A DNA stretch of 64,000 bases from a gamma proteobacterium HTCC5015. GTDB taxonomy: Bacteria; Pseudomonadota; Gammaproteobacteria; HTCC5015. This document shows positions 26,048 through 35,884 of the stretch, piece after piece. The position numbers were made by a program, and so were the translations under genes. The notes beneath the pieces were generated by a model. That model was not told where the DNA came from. It was given only the letters and a program-made list of their open reading frames with translations, and searched no databases. Positions within the stretch are counted from its first letter, which is position 1. Every line of letters starts with the position of its first letter. The stretch lies in the NCBI GenBank assembly GCA_000155715.1, contig DS990600.1, positions 7,975 through 71,974 on the forward strand, read 5' to 3'.

Positions 26048-26971
26048 ATGCCGAGTTTAAACGCCAAAGCCATTCGCCTATTCACGCGAGCCACCATTAA
26101 GCGCCACGGCTTAGATCTCGACGAAGCCGTCGCCCACATGCGCCGACAAATTAACAACAACGCTCTGCCCACATTGCTGCCATTGGGTGTTCGCGCGGAG
26201 CGCTGCTCCATCGCCGGTATTAACGGCTTGCGCGTCGCCGTCAAAAAACCGCGTCGCACCCTGCTCTACTTTCACGGCGGCGGCTTTGTCGCCGGCCGTC
26301 CAGACACCTATAAAAACTTTGCCGGGCGCTTGGCCAAACAACTGCAAGCGGAAGTCTATCTTCCCGATTATCGGCTGGCCCCGGAGCATCCCTACCCCGC
26401 GCCAATTGACGATGCCGTCGCCTGCTATCACTGGTTGCTCAGCAATCACGTCGACCCCAGCACGCTGGCCATCGGCGGCGACTCGGCAGGCGGTAGTATG
26501 ACGCTGGCCACGCTGCTTCGCCTGCGCGACGAAAAAGCACCACTGCCCGCCGCGGCCTTTGCGCTCTCTCCCGCGGGCCACCTCGGTTGCACCAATCCCA
26601 GCATGGATGACAACGACCATCTCGACGACATGCTGTCCGCCGATCTAATACGCCGCTGCGCCGAAGCCTACGCCAAAGGTCAGGATCCCAGTATTCCGTA
26701 TTTATCCCCCGCCCTCGGCGAGTACCACGACATTCCGCCCCTAGCACTGGCGGTCGACGAAAACGAGTGTCTGCGCGATGGCGCCCACGACGTCGCGCAG
26801 AAAATGCGCGAAGCGGGCGGCACCGTCGAACTCATTTCCCGCTGGGGCCTATTCCATGTCTGGCCGATATTTACGCCCTTCATTCGCGAATCCCGCGAAG
26901 ACACGGCGCAGATTGGCCGCTTTCTGAATCGCTATATGAACTTCAACGATCGTTTAAAGCCCGCCGCGTAA
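26048..26971 (+). CDS. HSL-family alpha/beta hydrolase (esterase/lipase)
   Basis: 307-residue hormone-sensitive-lipase-type esterase. Oxyanion-hole motif HGGG at 76-79 and nucleophile G-D-S146-A-G-G; the acid lies in VDENECLRDGA and the catalytic His in WGLFHVWP. Last gene of the operon; GGGGAG precedes the ATG. Two different alpha/beta hydrolases in one operon suggest successive hydrolysis steps on one ester or lipid substrate. Two small hairpins follow the stop (26973-27003). Confidence 0.9.
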   Translation: MPSLNAKAIRLFTRATIKRHGLDLDEAVAHMRRQINNNALPTLLPLGVRAERCSIAGINGLRVAVKKPRRTLLYFHGGGFVAGRPDTYKNFAGRLAKQLQAEVYLPDYRLAPEHPYPAPIDDAVACYHWLLSNHVDPSTLAIGGDSAGGSMTLATLLRLRDEKAPLPAAAFALSPAGHLGCTNPSMDDNDHLDDMLSADLIRRCAEAYAKGQDPSIPYLSPALGEYHDIPPLALAVDENECLRDGAHDVAQKMREAGGTVELISRWGLFHVWPIFTPFIRESREDTAQIGRFLNRYMNFNDRLKPAA

Positions 26972-27519
26972 GCCCACAACTGTGGGTCGGCTTTCAAGCC
27001 GACTCACACAGCGCCGGGGCGGTGCCCCTCCTAAAAATGCCGAGCCTGTAGGTAAATTGCGTTCCGAATGCCGAGTAGGCTCAAGTGAAGTCGGCCTGAA
27101 GCACCCTGAAGGGCATAAAGCCGACCCACGGTGGCTTAGTTTGGCAGATGATGAAGCTCCGCTTCTAACCAACACTTTTTAGTGTGACATTTTCCTAAGA
27201 GGCACGCCTTGATGCCCTTCAATGCACTCGGGGCGATAGCCGCTACCGGTACAGCGAATTGTCTCGGCGGCGTCGGAGTAAAGTCCGACCCACGGTAACT
27301 GCGACTGGGAGACCTCAATCACTTTTAGAGTGTTTATTCAAAGCAGGCGCTTTACACAACTTAGCCATTTCGTTATAGTGGCTTCGCGCTAGGGCGTTCG
27401 CCCTTATCCAAACATTAGCGCTACTGCTAAATAAGAAAGTCGCCGGGGCGGCTAGATCATCGAAAAATGATCTAGCCGTCACCCGTGACGCCAAAGCGAT
27501 AAACGCATTCAGCCTCCCC
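26972..27519. other. 548-bp non-coding stretch with hairpins
   Basis: Directly after the esterase stop are two perfect hairpins, CCCACA-AC-TGTGGG (26973-26986) and GTCGGCTT-TC-AAGCCGAC (26986-27003), without a T-run. Further GTCGG/CCGAC-bearing repeats occur at about 27090-27130 and 27270-27290 (both followed by CCCACGGT). A perfect 12-bp stem CGGCTAGATCAT / ATGATCTAGCCG lies at 27449-27478. No credible gene is seen. Confidence 0.6.
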
Positions 27520-28428
27520 CTACACCGAATACGCTTCAGAGGCCTGTATTAAGGACTGCGCCAAAGTCTTTGTGGCGGGGCCGACGTAGTCTGAGTGACC
27601 GTAAACCAAGTACAAATCACCGCGCCTTGTGGCGCCCTGCTCTAGATTCAACCGCACGAGCTCGCCTTTGTTCAGGTACTCAGAGACGGCGTGCAAAGGC
27701 AGCCAGGCAAAACCCACACCGCTCAATACCGTTTTCACCGCGGTTTGAATACTCGACACCGTCCAGCGCTGCTGCGAGCGCAGCCAGCCCGTATCGGTTT
27801 GTTTGTAGCGCCCCGAATCTCGAATCACGATATGAGTGTGTTTTTGCAGAGCGCGGCTCTGCAGCGGCTTTTCCGAGCCCGCCAAGGGGTGCGAAGCACC
27901 CGTGACCGCGACAAACTCTGCCGAGTAAATTTGATCGCCGCTGTAGCCCGGCGGCACGCGATAAGCCACTACTAAATCGGCCGTGCCCGCATCGAGTGCC
28001 TCTTCGCTGCCCGACAAAATGGCCTCGTGGTAGTGCACTCGGGTTCCACGACTTTGGGGTTCAAACGCTTTCAAAGCACTTAGCACCACATCCAGTGGAA
28101 AGGCCTCGTCAATCACTAGGGTTAAAGAGGTCTCCCACTCCGATTGCAACGGCTTGACTAGGCCCTCCAAAGCGACCGATTCCTCCAACAATTGACGCGC
28201 ACCTCGATACATCACCTGCCCCGCTTCCGTCAGCACGGCGCGGCGCCCCGACATGGTTAACACCTCCAGCCCCAAAACGCTTTTCAGCTTGTTCACCGCA
28301 TAGCTGACTGTGGATTGGCTTTTATTCAAAGCCTCGGCAGCTTGCGCAAAGCCACCGCAATCAATCACCGCGACAAAGCAGCGCCATTGTTCCAATGTGA
28401 TACGAGGGTGGGTCGTTTTAATATCCAT
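27520..28428 (-). CDS. LysR-family transcriptional regulator
   Basis: 302-residue LysR regulator. N-terminal winged HTH (about 8-67; EQWRCFVAVIDCGGFAQAAE, NKSQSTVSYAVNKLKSVLG) and a substrate-binding domain from about 95. It is divergent from the glutathionyl-hydroquinone reductase gene, 86 bp apart, the usual place for the regulator of that gene; the inducer may be a quinone or electrophile. Intergenic A/T-rich sequence (28440-28490) would hold the operator. Confidence 0.92.
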   Translation of the reverse strand: MDIKTTHPRITLEQWRCFVAVIDCGGFAQAAEALNKSQSTVSYAVNKLKSVLGLEVLTMSGRRAVLTEAGQVMYRGARQLLEESVALEGLVKPLQSEWETSLTLVIDEAFPLDVVLSALKAFEPQSRGTRVHYHEAILSGSEEALDAGTADLVVAYRVPPGYSGDQIYSAEFVAVTGASHPLAGSEKPLQSRALQKHTHIVIRDSGRYKQTDTGWLRSQQRWTVSSIQTAVKTVLSGVGFAWLPLHAVSEYLNKGELVRLNLEQGATRRGDLYLVYGHSDYVGPATKTLAQSLIQASEAYSV

Positions 28429-28514
28429 AATTTCGATAAGTTTTAGCGTATTTTTGCCATTTTATATTGATTTTATTCAACGATAATAGAGTTTCTCACC
28501 ACTTAGGAGGCACT

Positions 28515-29465
28515 ATGTCGGAAAAAACCAACAGCTGGAAAACCAGTGTCAAAGGCGGCGAATACCGCCGTAAAGACTCACAGTTTCGCCACTGGATCAG
28601 CACCGACGGCAGCGGCGACTTTGCCGCCGAGGCCAATCGCTACCATCTATACGTTTCACTGGCTTGCCCCTGGGCACACCGCGCCTTGATTTTCAGAAAG
28701 CTCAAAGAGCTGGAGTCGCTGATTGATGTGTCCGTGGTTCACCCCGATTTACTGGAGAACGGCTGGTCATTCGACACCGACTACCCCGGCACCACTGGGG
28801 ATAAACTCTACGGTGTCTCGCACCTCAAGGAGCTGTACTACAAAGCCGATCCCCACTACGACGGCAACTTTACCGTGCCCATGCTGTGGGATAAAAAAAC
28901 GCAAACCATCGTTAACAACGAATCTGCCGAAATTATCCGCATGTTCAACAGCGCCTTCGATGGCATCACGGGCAACACGTTAGATTACTACCCAAAATCA
29001 CTGCGCGAAGACATCGACACCATCAATCAACGCGTTTACCACGACATCAACAACGGCGTTTACAAAACGGGGTTTGCCACCTCTCAGGCGGCCTATGAAA
29101 AACACTTTGACGCGCTCTTCGCGGCACTCGATGAGATCGAGCAGCGGCTCGGCCAACAGCGCTATCTAGTCGGCGCTCACATTACCGAGGCGGACTGGCG
29201 CCTGTTTACTACGCTAGTGCGTTTTGACGCCGTGTATGTCGGTCACTTTAAGTGCAATTTACGTCGCATTGCCGATTACCCCAACCTGTCCAACTATTTG
29301 CGCGATCTCTACCAGCAGCCCGGTATCGCCGAGACGACAGACATTCCCTTTATTCAGCGCCATTACTATTTTAGCCACAAACACATCAACGCCAATCAAG
29401 TTGTCCCCAAAGGCCCTGAGCTGCACTTAGATGCGCCCCACGACCGTGGTCGACTATCAGCCTGA
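28515..29465 (+). CDS. glutathionyl-hydroquinone reductase (Xi-class GST)
   Basis: 316-residue enzyme of the YqjG/PcpF type, which removes glutathione from glutathionyl-hydroquinones. The catalytic motif S-L-A-C-P-W-A-H-R appears at about residues 45-53, and GDKLYGVSHLKELYYKADP, VPMLWDKK and the NNESAEIIRM glutathione-binding segment are all typical. The length fits the family. I chose the ATG at 28515 behind a perfect AGGAGG; an upstream ATG at 28467 has no ribosome site. Transcription ends at the hairpin at 29512-29538. Confidence 0.92.
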   Translation: MSEKTNSWKTSVKGGEYRRKDSQFRHWISTDGSGDFAAEANRYHLYVSLACPWAHRALIFRKLKELESLIDVSVVHPDLLENGWSFDTDYPGTTGDKLYGVSHLKELYYKADPHYDGNFTVPMLWDKKTQTIVNNESAEIIRMFNSAFDGITGNTLDYYPKSLREDIDTINQRVYHDINNGVYKTGFATSQAAYEKHFDALFAALDEIEQRLGQQRYLVGAHITEADWRLFTTLVRFDAVYVGHFKCNLRRIADYPNLSNYLRDLYQQPGIAETTDIPFIQRHYYFSHKHINANQVVPKGPELHLDAPHDRGRLSA

Positions 29466-29511
29466 TTCGGCGCTTGCTTTTACCCGCAAATAGGCCTTCA
29501 ATAGAACCGTA

Positions 29512-29538
29512 CACCACGACTTGTTCGTGGTGTTTTTT
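29512..29538 (+). terminator. rho-independent terminator
   Basis: CACCACGA-CTTGT-TCGTGGTG followed by a run of six T, 47 bp after the glutathionyl-hydroquinone reductase stop. Confidence 0.88.
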
Positions 29539-29572
29539 ACGCCTGCTGCTAAATAACTCAAGAGCCTAAAAT

Positions 29573-29989
29573 ATGGTCTACACACACCCACCTATTACAC
29601 TGCCCGAACTTGATGTTGCCCGCATTGAAAGCCTATTAGAAAAGCTGGATCTCAAGGCGAAAAACAATCACACGGAGCTATTTGAAGAATTGTACCGCTG
29701 TCGTATTGTCTCATCACAGGAAGTATCGCCCGATGTCGTCACAATGAATTCACGAGTAAAATACACGCGATTGGATACTCAGCAGCAGTCAACACTGACA
29801 CTCTGCTACCCTGATCAGATAAGCCGAGCCGACGATGCCGTTTCAATTCTCGCCCCCATTGGCAGTGCCATCATCGGGTTAAGTGTCGGCCAAATCATTG
29901 ACTGGCCACTTCCAAACGGAAAAAACGCACCATTGCGTATTGACGAGTTACTATTCCAGCCCGAGCGCTCTGGCAACTACACGCTTTAA
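29573..29989 (+). CDS. rnk: nucleoside diphosphate kinase regulator Rnk
   Basis: 138-residue Rnk protein: a short N-terminal coiled coil (about 10-48) and a C-terminal GreA/GreB-type FKBP-like domain (VSPDVVTMNSRVKYTRLD, ADDAVSILAPIGSAIIGLSVGQIIDWPLP). In other bacteria Rnk binds RNA polymerase, competes with Gre factors and affects nucleoside triphosphate pools. It is closely followed (1 bp) by the DUF2721 gene, giving a two-gene unit behind the terminator at 29512. Confidence 0.92.
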   Translation: MVYTHPPITLPELDVARIESLLEKLDLKAKNNHTELFEELYRCRIVSSQEVSPDVVTMNSRVKYTRLDTQQQSTLTLCYPDQISRADDAVSILAPIGSAIIGLSVGQIIDWPLPNGKNAPLRIDELLFQPERSGNYTL

Positions 29990-29990
29990 T

Positions 29991-30446
29991 ATGAACGAAG
30001 CCCATATTCTCAGCAGCATTGCAGATACCATTCAGCTCGCCGTCGCTCCGGTCTTCCTGCTCACGGGGCTCGGGGCGCTACTCAGCGTGTTAACAGGGCG
30101 CCTAGCGCGCATCGTCGATCGCGCTCGCAAGCTGGAGAAAAATCGGCGCGAACAGCGCGGTGCCGAACTGCTCGCCAGTCGCCGCGAGCTGCTGGGCCTA
30201 ATGGAACGCATCAAATTGATCAACTGGGCCATTTCCCTATGTACGGTAGCCGAGCTTCTAGTGTGTGTACTGATTGCCTGCTTGTTTCTCGCCGATTTAC
30301 TGAGCTACCCCATACAAACCTTGCTCGCCATTCTGTTTGTCGGCGCCATGCTGTCCATGACCGTCGGCTTGATGCTATTTCTGCGCGAAATTTATATTGC
30401 CATTGGGACGCTGCGCTTCGAAGTCGACGGCCCCGAAACATCTTAA
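29991..30446 (+). CDS. DUF2721 family membrane protein
   Basis: 151-residue protein with one N-terminal span (about 14-37, VAPVFLLTGLGALLSVLTGRLARIVDR), a charged middle segment with E-R-I-K, and two more C-terminal spans (about 75-98 and 107-130). This arrangement, with R-L-x-R-I-x-D-R after the first helix, is that of DUF2721 proteins, whose function is unknown. The ATG at 29991 lies two bases after the rnk stop; a longer open frame reads into rnk and is not used. Confidence 0.82.
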   Translation: MNEAHILSSIADTIQLAVAPVFLLTGLGALLSVLTGRLARIVDRARKLEKNRREQRGAELLASRRELLGLMERIKLINWAISLCTVAELLVCVLIACLFLADLLSYPIQTLLAILFVGAMLSMTVGLMLFLREIYIAIGTLRFEVDGPETS

Positions 30447-30607
30447 GCGCTCCCCACCCCATCCCACGCACCGACTGAGTGCGTTTTTGCGCCAATCTTG
30501 ATGAATATCAACTAAGTAGCGACTTTGTTGATGGACTCTTCACGCCTTATCTATAGAATCGCCGCAAAAAAGAGTGGGGGCCATACTTTAGGGAGTGCAC
30601 TACGGCA

Positions 30608-33600
30608 GTGTCTATTCGCAACTACGCGAAAAAAATCGGGCTCGTATTGATCAATATCGCTTTGCTCTACTGGCTGTTCACCCAGCTATTAGCCAGCCCC
30701 ACTTACACGGAAGACGATCTCCATCGCGAGCGCCAGCACGCTGTGGAGCTAGCCCGTGGTGGAGAGATCCAAGACGCCCTGATCCGCCTGCACTCACTAT
30801 CTGAGTTTGCCGAAGACCACCAACCCCTGTGGCAAGACTACGCAATTGTCTTAACCTGGGACGGCCAAGATACCGAGGCCCTCGCCCAGCTTGAGCACAT
30901 CGACTTAGCCACCGCGCCCGACTACTTTATCGACGACATGTTGGCCGCCAGCGCGCGCATGGGCGCTTCCGCTACAGCGCTTGAGTTAGCGCGAGAGGGC
31001 GCTCGCCGCCAGCCTCCTTTAAAGGCAGCCATTCAACGAACCCAACAGCAATTTGAACAGGCAGGCGATGCGCAAACCGCTCGCCAGCTCGATCAATATC
31101 TTGCGGCCTCTACACCCCATAACGCCCAAACTGAGAGTACAAAGACCCACGCTTCACACTCGACTGACGAGCCAACGAGCGCGCAAACAGACCGTTCGGC
31201 TAAACAGCCCATGCGGCTGACCCAATCAGAGCTGGAGCACTCAGCGTGGCAAGCCCGCAGTCAAGGGCACTACGCCAAGGCACTCAAACTCTATAAAGAG
31301 GGGGCGAAGCGCTTTCCTGAAAATCGCCAATTCGCCCTAGGTGCCGCTCTGTGCCTGATCGAAATGCGCCGACCACTCGAGGCGCAATCTCAACTTGATG
31401 CATTGCAAAAGCGCTTCCCCAAAGCACGGGATGTGAAAGCCGCGCGCGTCTATGCCGCGCGCCATAACCAGCAGTGGTCAAAAGCGCTGGCGCTGCAATC
31501 AGAACTACTCAATAAGAGCCCCAACCCCCAAAGCGACAGCATGAACTGGCTCGTACTCGCGGAGCAGCGCCACGCCGACAACGCCGCAGCCATGCGCCAA
31601 GAAATTGCCAACCAGCTGCGCCAAAACCCCAATAACCGCTGGCTGAGAGAGGCCTTGTTAGTCCGCCTAACATGGGCGCAAAAGCACCAACAGGCCAACC
31701 ACCACGCTCGCCGTTTGAACCCTCGCACGATGAGTGAACGCGCACTGGAAGCTGCCGCCTTCAGCGCGCGCAGCAGTGAGCAAAATCAGCGCGCAGCAAC
31801 GCTGTATAGCGTGGGTCGCCAACGCTTTCCCAACAATCACACCTTCACTCGCGGCTTAGCATTGGCGCAAGCGGCGGATGGGCAAAAGTACGAGGCCATC
31901 CACACGCTCAGAGAAATGGAGACGACGTCCACCATGACGCCCGACCAGCGCATCGCTTTGGCCGATACCTACGCGGACCAAGGTGCTTATTTAAAGGCGC
32001 AAGAGCACTACCACACCGTTTATAAAAACGACCCCAGCAACACGGCTGCCTACGAGAGTTGGCTCATCAATCTCTCCAAAGCGGGTCTGGCCGAAGTGGC
32101 CTATCGCGACTTTCAGCAATCGGACATCGACATCTCCGAGACGGCCCGCGCCGAACTCATGGCGAGACATACAGCGCACACCATTCGCCGCAGCCGCTCA
32201 GAGGATTACTCACCCAAGCAACGCCTCGCCATCGCCAAAACCGCTTTGCAGCTCAGCGAGGAAACCATCGCCTACTTGCGCACAGCTCTGCCCTCAGAAG
32301 AAGCGCGCTGGTTTCACGCCGAGGGCGACCGATTGCGCGCCCTTGCCAACTTGGAACGCGAAGCAGACGTCACGCGCGCCTATGAACAGATGCGAGCTCA
32401 ATTCGATAAAACACCCGCCAACGACATTCAACTCATGGCCGCGTCTGCCTATTTACGCCAACAACAACCCGAGCGAGCCGAGGCGCTGGCCCATGAGGTG
32501 TTGGCTAAAAACAGCGGCGATTACCAAGCTCTCGAAACGCTGTATTTTGCCGAACTCGCTCAGGAGAAGCACAGCGCAGCCAGTAACACGCTGAAGCAAC
32601 TGGTCGATGGCCAAGCTATTTGGCGCTGGAGTGAAGACGGGCGCATCCACCGCCCCAACCCACGACGCCTTACCGCTGAGCGAACTCGCGCAATGCACCA
32701 AGCCTATATGAACAATCTGGCAGAAGCTGAGCGCCAGTTCGACGCTATGTTAGCTCGCGCACCGAGCAACACTGACATCAAAACCGACCGCGCCACTCTC
32801 TACCGCTGGCGCGGTTGGCCGCGCCGCTCCCAAAGAGCTATCGACCCAATACTGGTCAACGAGCCCATGCTGTATAGCGCTCGCCAAGGCCGCTTTTATA
32901 ACGCCATGGCAACGCAGGACTACCAGCAAGCTGAGCATGAGGTAGCGGCTTTAAATCGGGACTTTCCAGAGAAAGCCGATACAAAAACGGTGAACGCTAT
33001 CTGGCGCATTCATCAACTCGACAGCCTTAACATCGAAGCCGGCTGGTCTCGGGGCACAGGCTCTAGTTTTGAAAGCGACGACTGGCAGTTAGAAGCCACC
33101 TACTTCACCAGCCCGTGGCAACACCACAAACACTATCGCAGCTTTGTTCGCGGACGCTTAGCACTCAGCGACTTTGGCAGTAGCGATTCCATTGAGCGCC
33201 TAGGTGCAGGCATTGAATACCGTGGCTACTGGGGTAGCTGGCAAGCAGAGCTCAGCCAATCTCTGAGCAGCAACGACGTGGGCTTCAGCCTGAGCGGCCT
33301 ATTGCAAATCACCGACCAGTGGCAGGCAACGGGTGGCTATCAATCCTATTCCGATCAAACGCCCGTGCGCGCTGCAGCCGCCGATATTTCACTGGCCACG
33401 CTCGACTTGGGACTCAACTACACACCCAATGAAAGACACGGTTACCGCATGAATACCTCGCTTGGCGATTTCAGCGACGACAACCAGCGTCTGCAACTCG
33501 GCCTGTCGGGCTATCAGCACTTTTACCAAGACCCAATACACCAGTGGACACTGCACGAGTACGCCAGCCAACAATCCAACGATCCGCTGGCCGCGCCCTA

Positions 33601-33886
33601 CTACAACCCCGAACAAGCGACCACGGTTGGCCTGGGGCTCGAATACATAGGTGTCATTCACCAGCGTTACTACCGCCACTTTAAACAGCGCTTAAGGCTC
33701 GATCTCAGTCGCACTGCCGAGAAAAACTTTAGCGCGGGCGCAGGCTGGAATTTCACCTATGAGCATCTATGGCAGCGCAGTCGCACCTTCAATTGGCACT
33801 ACGGTATTGGTATTGGCAGTGCCCGCTACGATGGCGACTCCGAAGACGTCCTGCGCTTGTTTGGAGGATTAACATGGCGGTTTTAA
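30608..33886 (+). CDS. pgaA: poly-beta-1,6-GlcNAc export porin PgaA with extended N-terminus
   Basis: 1092-residue outer-membrane exporter of partially deacetylated PNAG. A hydrophobic N-terminus (about 12-30) acts as signal or anchor. TPR-like repeats run from about 35 to 780, and a C-terminal beta-barrel from about 800 ends in Phe (GGLTWRF), as expected for an outer-membrane protein. E. coli PgaA has 807 residues; here about 200 extra N-terminal residues with TPR-like helices and a polar linker rich in Thr/Ser/Gln (about 167-200) precede the usual TPR superhelix. GTG start at 30608. It overlaps pgaB by 13 bp. Confidence 0.9.
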   Translation: MSIRNYAKKIGLVLINIALLYWLFTQLLASPTYTEDDLHRERQHAVELARGGEIQDALIRLHSLSEFAEDHQPLWQDYAIVLTWDGQDTEALAQLEHIDLATAPDYFIDDMLAASARMGASATALELAREGARRQPPLKAAIQRTQQQFEQAGDAQTARQLDQYLAASTPHNAQTESTKTHASHSTDEPTSAQTDRSAKQPMRLTQSELEHSAWQARSQGHYAKALKLYKEGAKRFPENRQFALGAALCLIEMRRPLEAQSQLDALQKRFPKARDVKAARVYAARHNQQWSKALALQSELLNKSPNPQSDSMNWLVLAEQRHADNAAAMRQEIANQLRQNPNNRWLREALLVRLTWAQKHQQANHHARRLNPRTMSERALEAAAFSARSSEQNQRAATLYSVGRQRFPNNHTFTRGLALAQAADGQKYEAIHTLREMETTSTMTPDQRIALADTYADQGAYLKAQEHYHTVYKNDPSNTAAYESWLINLSKAGLAEVAYRDFQQSDIDISETARAELMARHTAHTIRRSRSEDYSPKQRLAIAKTALQLSEETIAYLRTALPSEEARWFHAEGDRLRALANLEREADVTRAYEQMRAQFDKTPANDIQLMAASAYLRQQQPERAEALAHEVLAKNSGDYQALETLYFAELAQEKHSAASNTLKQLVDGQAIWRWSEDGRIHRPNPRRLTAERTRAMHQAYMNNLAEAERQFDAMLARAPSNTDIKTDRATLYRWRGWPRRSQRAIDPILVNEPMLYSARQGRFYNAMATQDYQQAEHEVAALNRDFPEKADTKTVNAIWRIHQLDSLNIEAGWSRGTGSSFESDDWQLEATYFTSPWQHHKHYRSFVRGRLALSDFGSSDSIERLGAGIEYRGYWGSWQAELSQSLSSNDVGFSLSGLLQITDQWQATGGYQSYSDQTPVRAAAADISLATLDLGLNYTPNERHGYRMNTSLGDFSDDNQRLQLGLSGYQHFYQDPIHQWTLHEYASQQSNDPLAAPYYNPEQATTVGLGLEYIGVIHQRYYRHFKQRLRLDLSRTAEKNFSAGAGWNFTYEHLWQRSRTFNWHYGIGIGSARYDGDSEDVLRLFGGLTWRF

Positions 33887-35883
33887 TACGCAAATCTCTC
33901 TCCCTCACAACGGCGCTTTGTGCGGCGGCGCTGCTTGGCGCCTGCCAAATCAATCCTGCTGCCGTCCAGACAGAGCCCAATCACATTGAGCGTCCCAGCG
34001 ACTTTTTTGCGCTGTGTTACCACGATGTTCGCGACGATGTAAAAGGCGATCTCGACAAGGATCAGGGCGCGGTCAATACCGAACATTTGGCACAACATTT
34101 TGACTGGCTACAGCAGCAGGGTTACACCCCCGTGTCGCTAGACGAGATCGAAGCCGCGCGCGCCGGTGAAAAACCGCTGCCCCCAAAAGCGGTGTTGCTG
34201 ACATTCGACGATGGTTACGACAGCTTTTACTACAAAATTTACCCCCTGCTGAAGCTGTACAACTACCCGGCCGTATTTGCCCTCGTCACCGATTGGATAG
34301 AAACGCCCGACGGCGAGAAAGTCCCCTATGGCGACGAGCTAAAAGATCGACGCGAGTTTTTACACTGGGATCAAGTGCGCGAAATGCAAGCCTCTGGGTT
34401 AGTGGAAATCGCCTCTCACACCCATAACCTGCACCGCGGCATCACCAGCAATCCCCAAGGCAATATTCAAGCCGCGGCATTAACTCGCCAGTACAGCAAT
34501 GGCCGCTACGAAAGTGAAGCGGACTATCGTCAACGCCTCTATCGCGACTTTAAACTCAGTGCCGACCTCATTGAGCAGAACACCGAGCAGCGTCCGCGCA
34601 CTCTGGTCTGGCCCTACGGCCGCTACAGCGACGAGGCTTGGGCGCAAGCTCAGAAAGCGGGTTATCAGCATTCACTGGTATTGGAACAGGGCGAAAACGT
34701 GCTGAATGACGGCCCACATATCAATCGCTATTTGATTTCAGCCAATCCCACACCCACCCAGTTTCGCGATATTTTCCAGGCGCCTCAGCTTCGCCAACCA
34801 CAGCGCGTGGTCCATGTGGATCTCGACTACCTGTACGACCCCGATCCCGCGCAGCAGCATCAAAATCTCAGTGCGCTCGTGCGCCGCATCTACAAAATGG
34901 AAATCAATACCGTGTACTTGCAAGCCTTCGCCGACCCCGATGGCGACGGCAACGCTCAAGCACTGTACTTCCCCAACCGCCACCTACCCATGCGCGCCGA
35001 TCTCTACAGCCGCGTCTCGTGGCAGTTGAAAACCCGCGCCAACGTCGATGTCTACGCGTGGATGCCGGTTAGCGCCTTCGATTTAGGCGACGAGACCTAC
35101 CGCGAGCTTGGCGTTTACAGTATGGCCAATGGCGAAATCGCACCCGCTCAGGCCAATTATCGGCGGCTGTCGATTTTTGCCCCCGAAGCGAAAAAAATCA
35201 TTAAAGACATCTATGCCGATCTCGCGATTCACGCGGAAATTCCCGGCCTTATTTTTCACGATGACGCCTATCTTTCAGACTACGAAGATGTACGCCCCGA
35301 AGCGCTAGATTACTACCGCCAACACGGCCTGCAGTTTGATAGCCCACAAGCTCTGCGCCGCGATGCAGCCACCCTCTCCCAGTGGGCCAAAATAAAAACC
35401 CAAGCACTGACCGATTTCACGCTGGAACTCGCCGAGGTTGTCGAACACTACCGCCCCGACGTCAAACTGGCGCGCAACCTATACGCTCGCCCCGTGCTTC
35501 AGCCCAGTAGCGAACAATGGTTTGCGCAAAACCTCGACAACGCCGTCGAGCACTACGACACCACAGCAATTATGGCGATGCCCTATATGGAAGGCGCCAG
35601 AAGTGCGGGCGAAGCCGAACAATGGTTGGCGTCGTTGATGGATGCCGTCGAAGCAAGCAAACTGCCCAAGCACAAAATTCTCTTCGAGCTACAGGCCAAG
35701 CAGTGGCACAAAGACAACGCCCCCGTGCCCGCCGAAGAGCTGGCAAGACAGATGCAAGCATTCAAAGCCCGAGGTTTTCAAAACTACGGCTACTACCCCG
35801 ACGACTTTATTGCCGGCCAACCCGAGATGGACATCATTCGCCCGCACTTGTCTACCACTGACTACCCCCACATGAGGCGCTGA
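33874..35883 (+). CDS. pgaB: poly-beta-1,6-N-acetylglucosamine N-deacetylase PgaB
   Basis: 669-residue lipoprotein that deacetylates PNAG in the periplasm before export. Lipobox L-L-G-A-C near residue 26. The polysaccharide deacetylase domain carries TFDDGY (D112, D113) and S-H182-T-H-N-L-H187, the metal-binding pair spaced as in E. coli PgaB, plus WPYGRY. The C-terminal half (about 310-660; VVHVDLDYLYDPDPAQQ) is the glycoside-hydrolase-like domain that binds and can cleave the polymer. The ATG at 33874 follows GGAGG inside the end of pgaA; a longer frame inside pgaA is rejected. One base separates it from pgaC. Confidence 0.95.
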   Translation: MAVLIRKSLSLTTALCAAALLGACQINPAAVQTEPNHIERPSDFFALCYHDVRDDVKGDLDKDQGAVNTEHLAQHFDWLQQQGYTPVSLDEIEAARAGEKPLPPKAVLLTFDDGYDSFYYKIYPLLKLYNYPAVFALVTDWIETPDGEKVPYGDELKDRREFLHWDQVREMQASGLVEIASHTHNLHRGITSNPQGNIQAAALTRQYSNGRYESEADYRQRLYRDFKLSADLIEQNTEQRPRTLVWPYGRYSDEAWAQAQKAGYQHSLVLEQGENVLNDGPHINRYLISANPTPTQFRDIFQAPQLRQPQRVVHVDLDYLYDPDPAQQHQNLSALVRRIYKMEINTVYLQAFADPDGDGNAQALYFPNRHLPMRADLYSRVSWQLKTRANVDVYAWMPVSAFDLGDETYRELGVYSMANGEIAPAQANYRRLSIFAPEAKKIIKDIYADLAIHAEIPGLIFHDDAYLSDYEDVRPEALDYYRQHGLQFDSPQALRRDAATLSQWAKIKTQALTDFTLELAEVVEHYRPDVKLARNLYARPVLQPSSEQWFAQNLDNAVEHYDTTAIMAMPYMEGARSAGEAEQWLASLMDAVEASKLPKHKILFELQAKQWHKDNAPVPAEELARQMQAFKARGFQNYGYYPDDFIAGQPEMDIIRPHLSTTDYPHMRR

Positions 35884-35884
35884 T

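Noticed and set aside
27449-27478. Perfect 12-bp stem CGGCTAGATCAT as a terminator
   Set aside because: No T-run follows on either strand, so a rho-independent terminator is not supported; kept only as a hairpin in the gap description.
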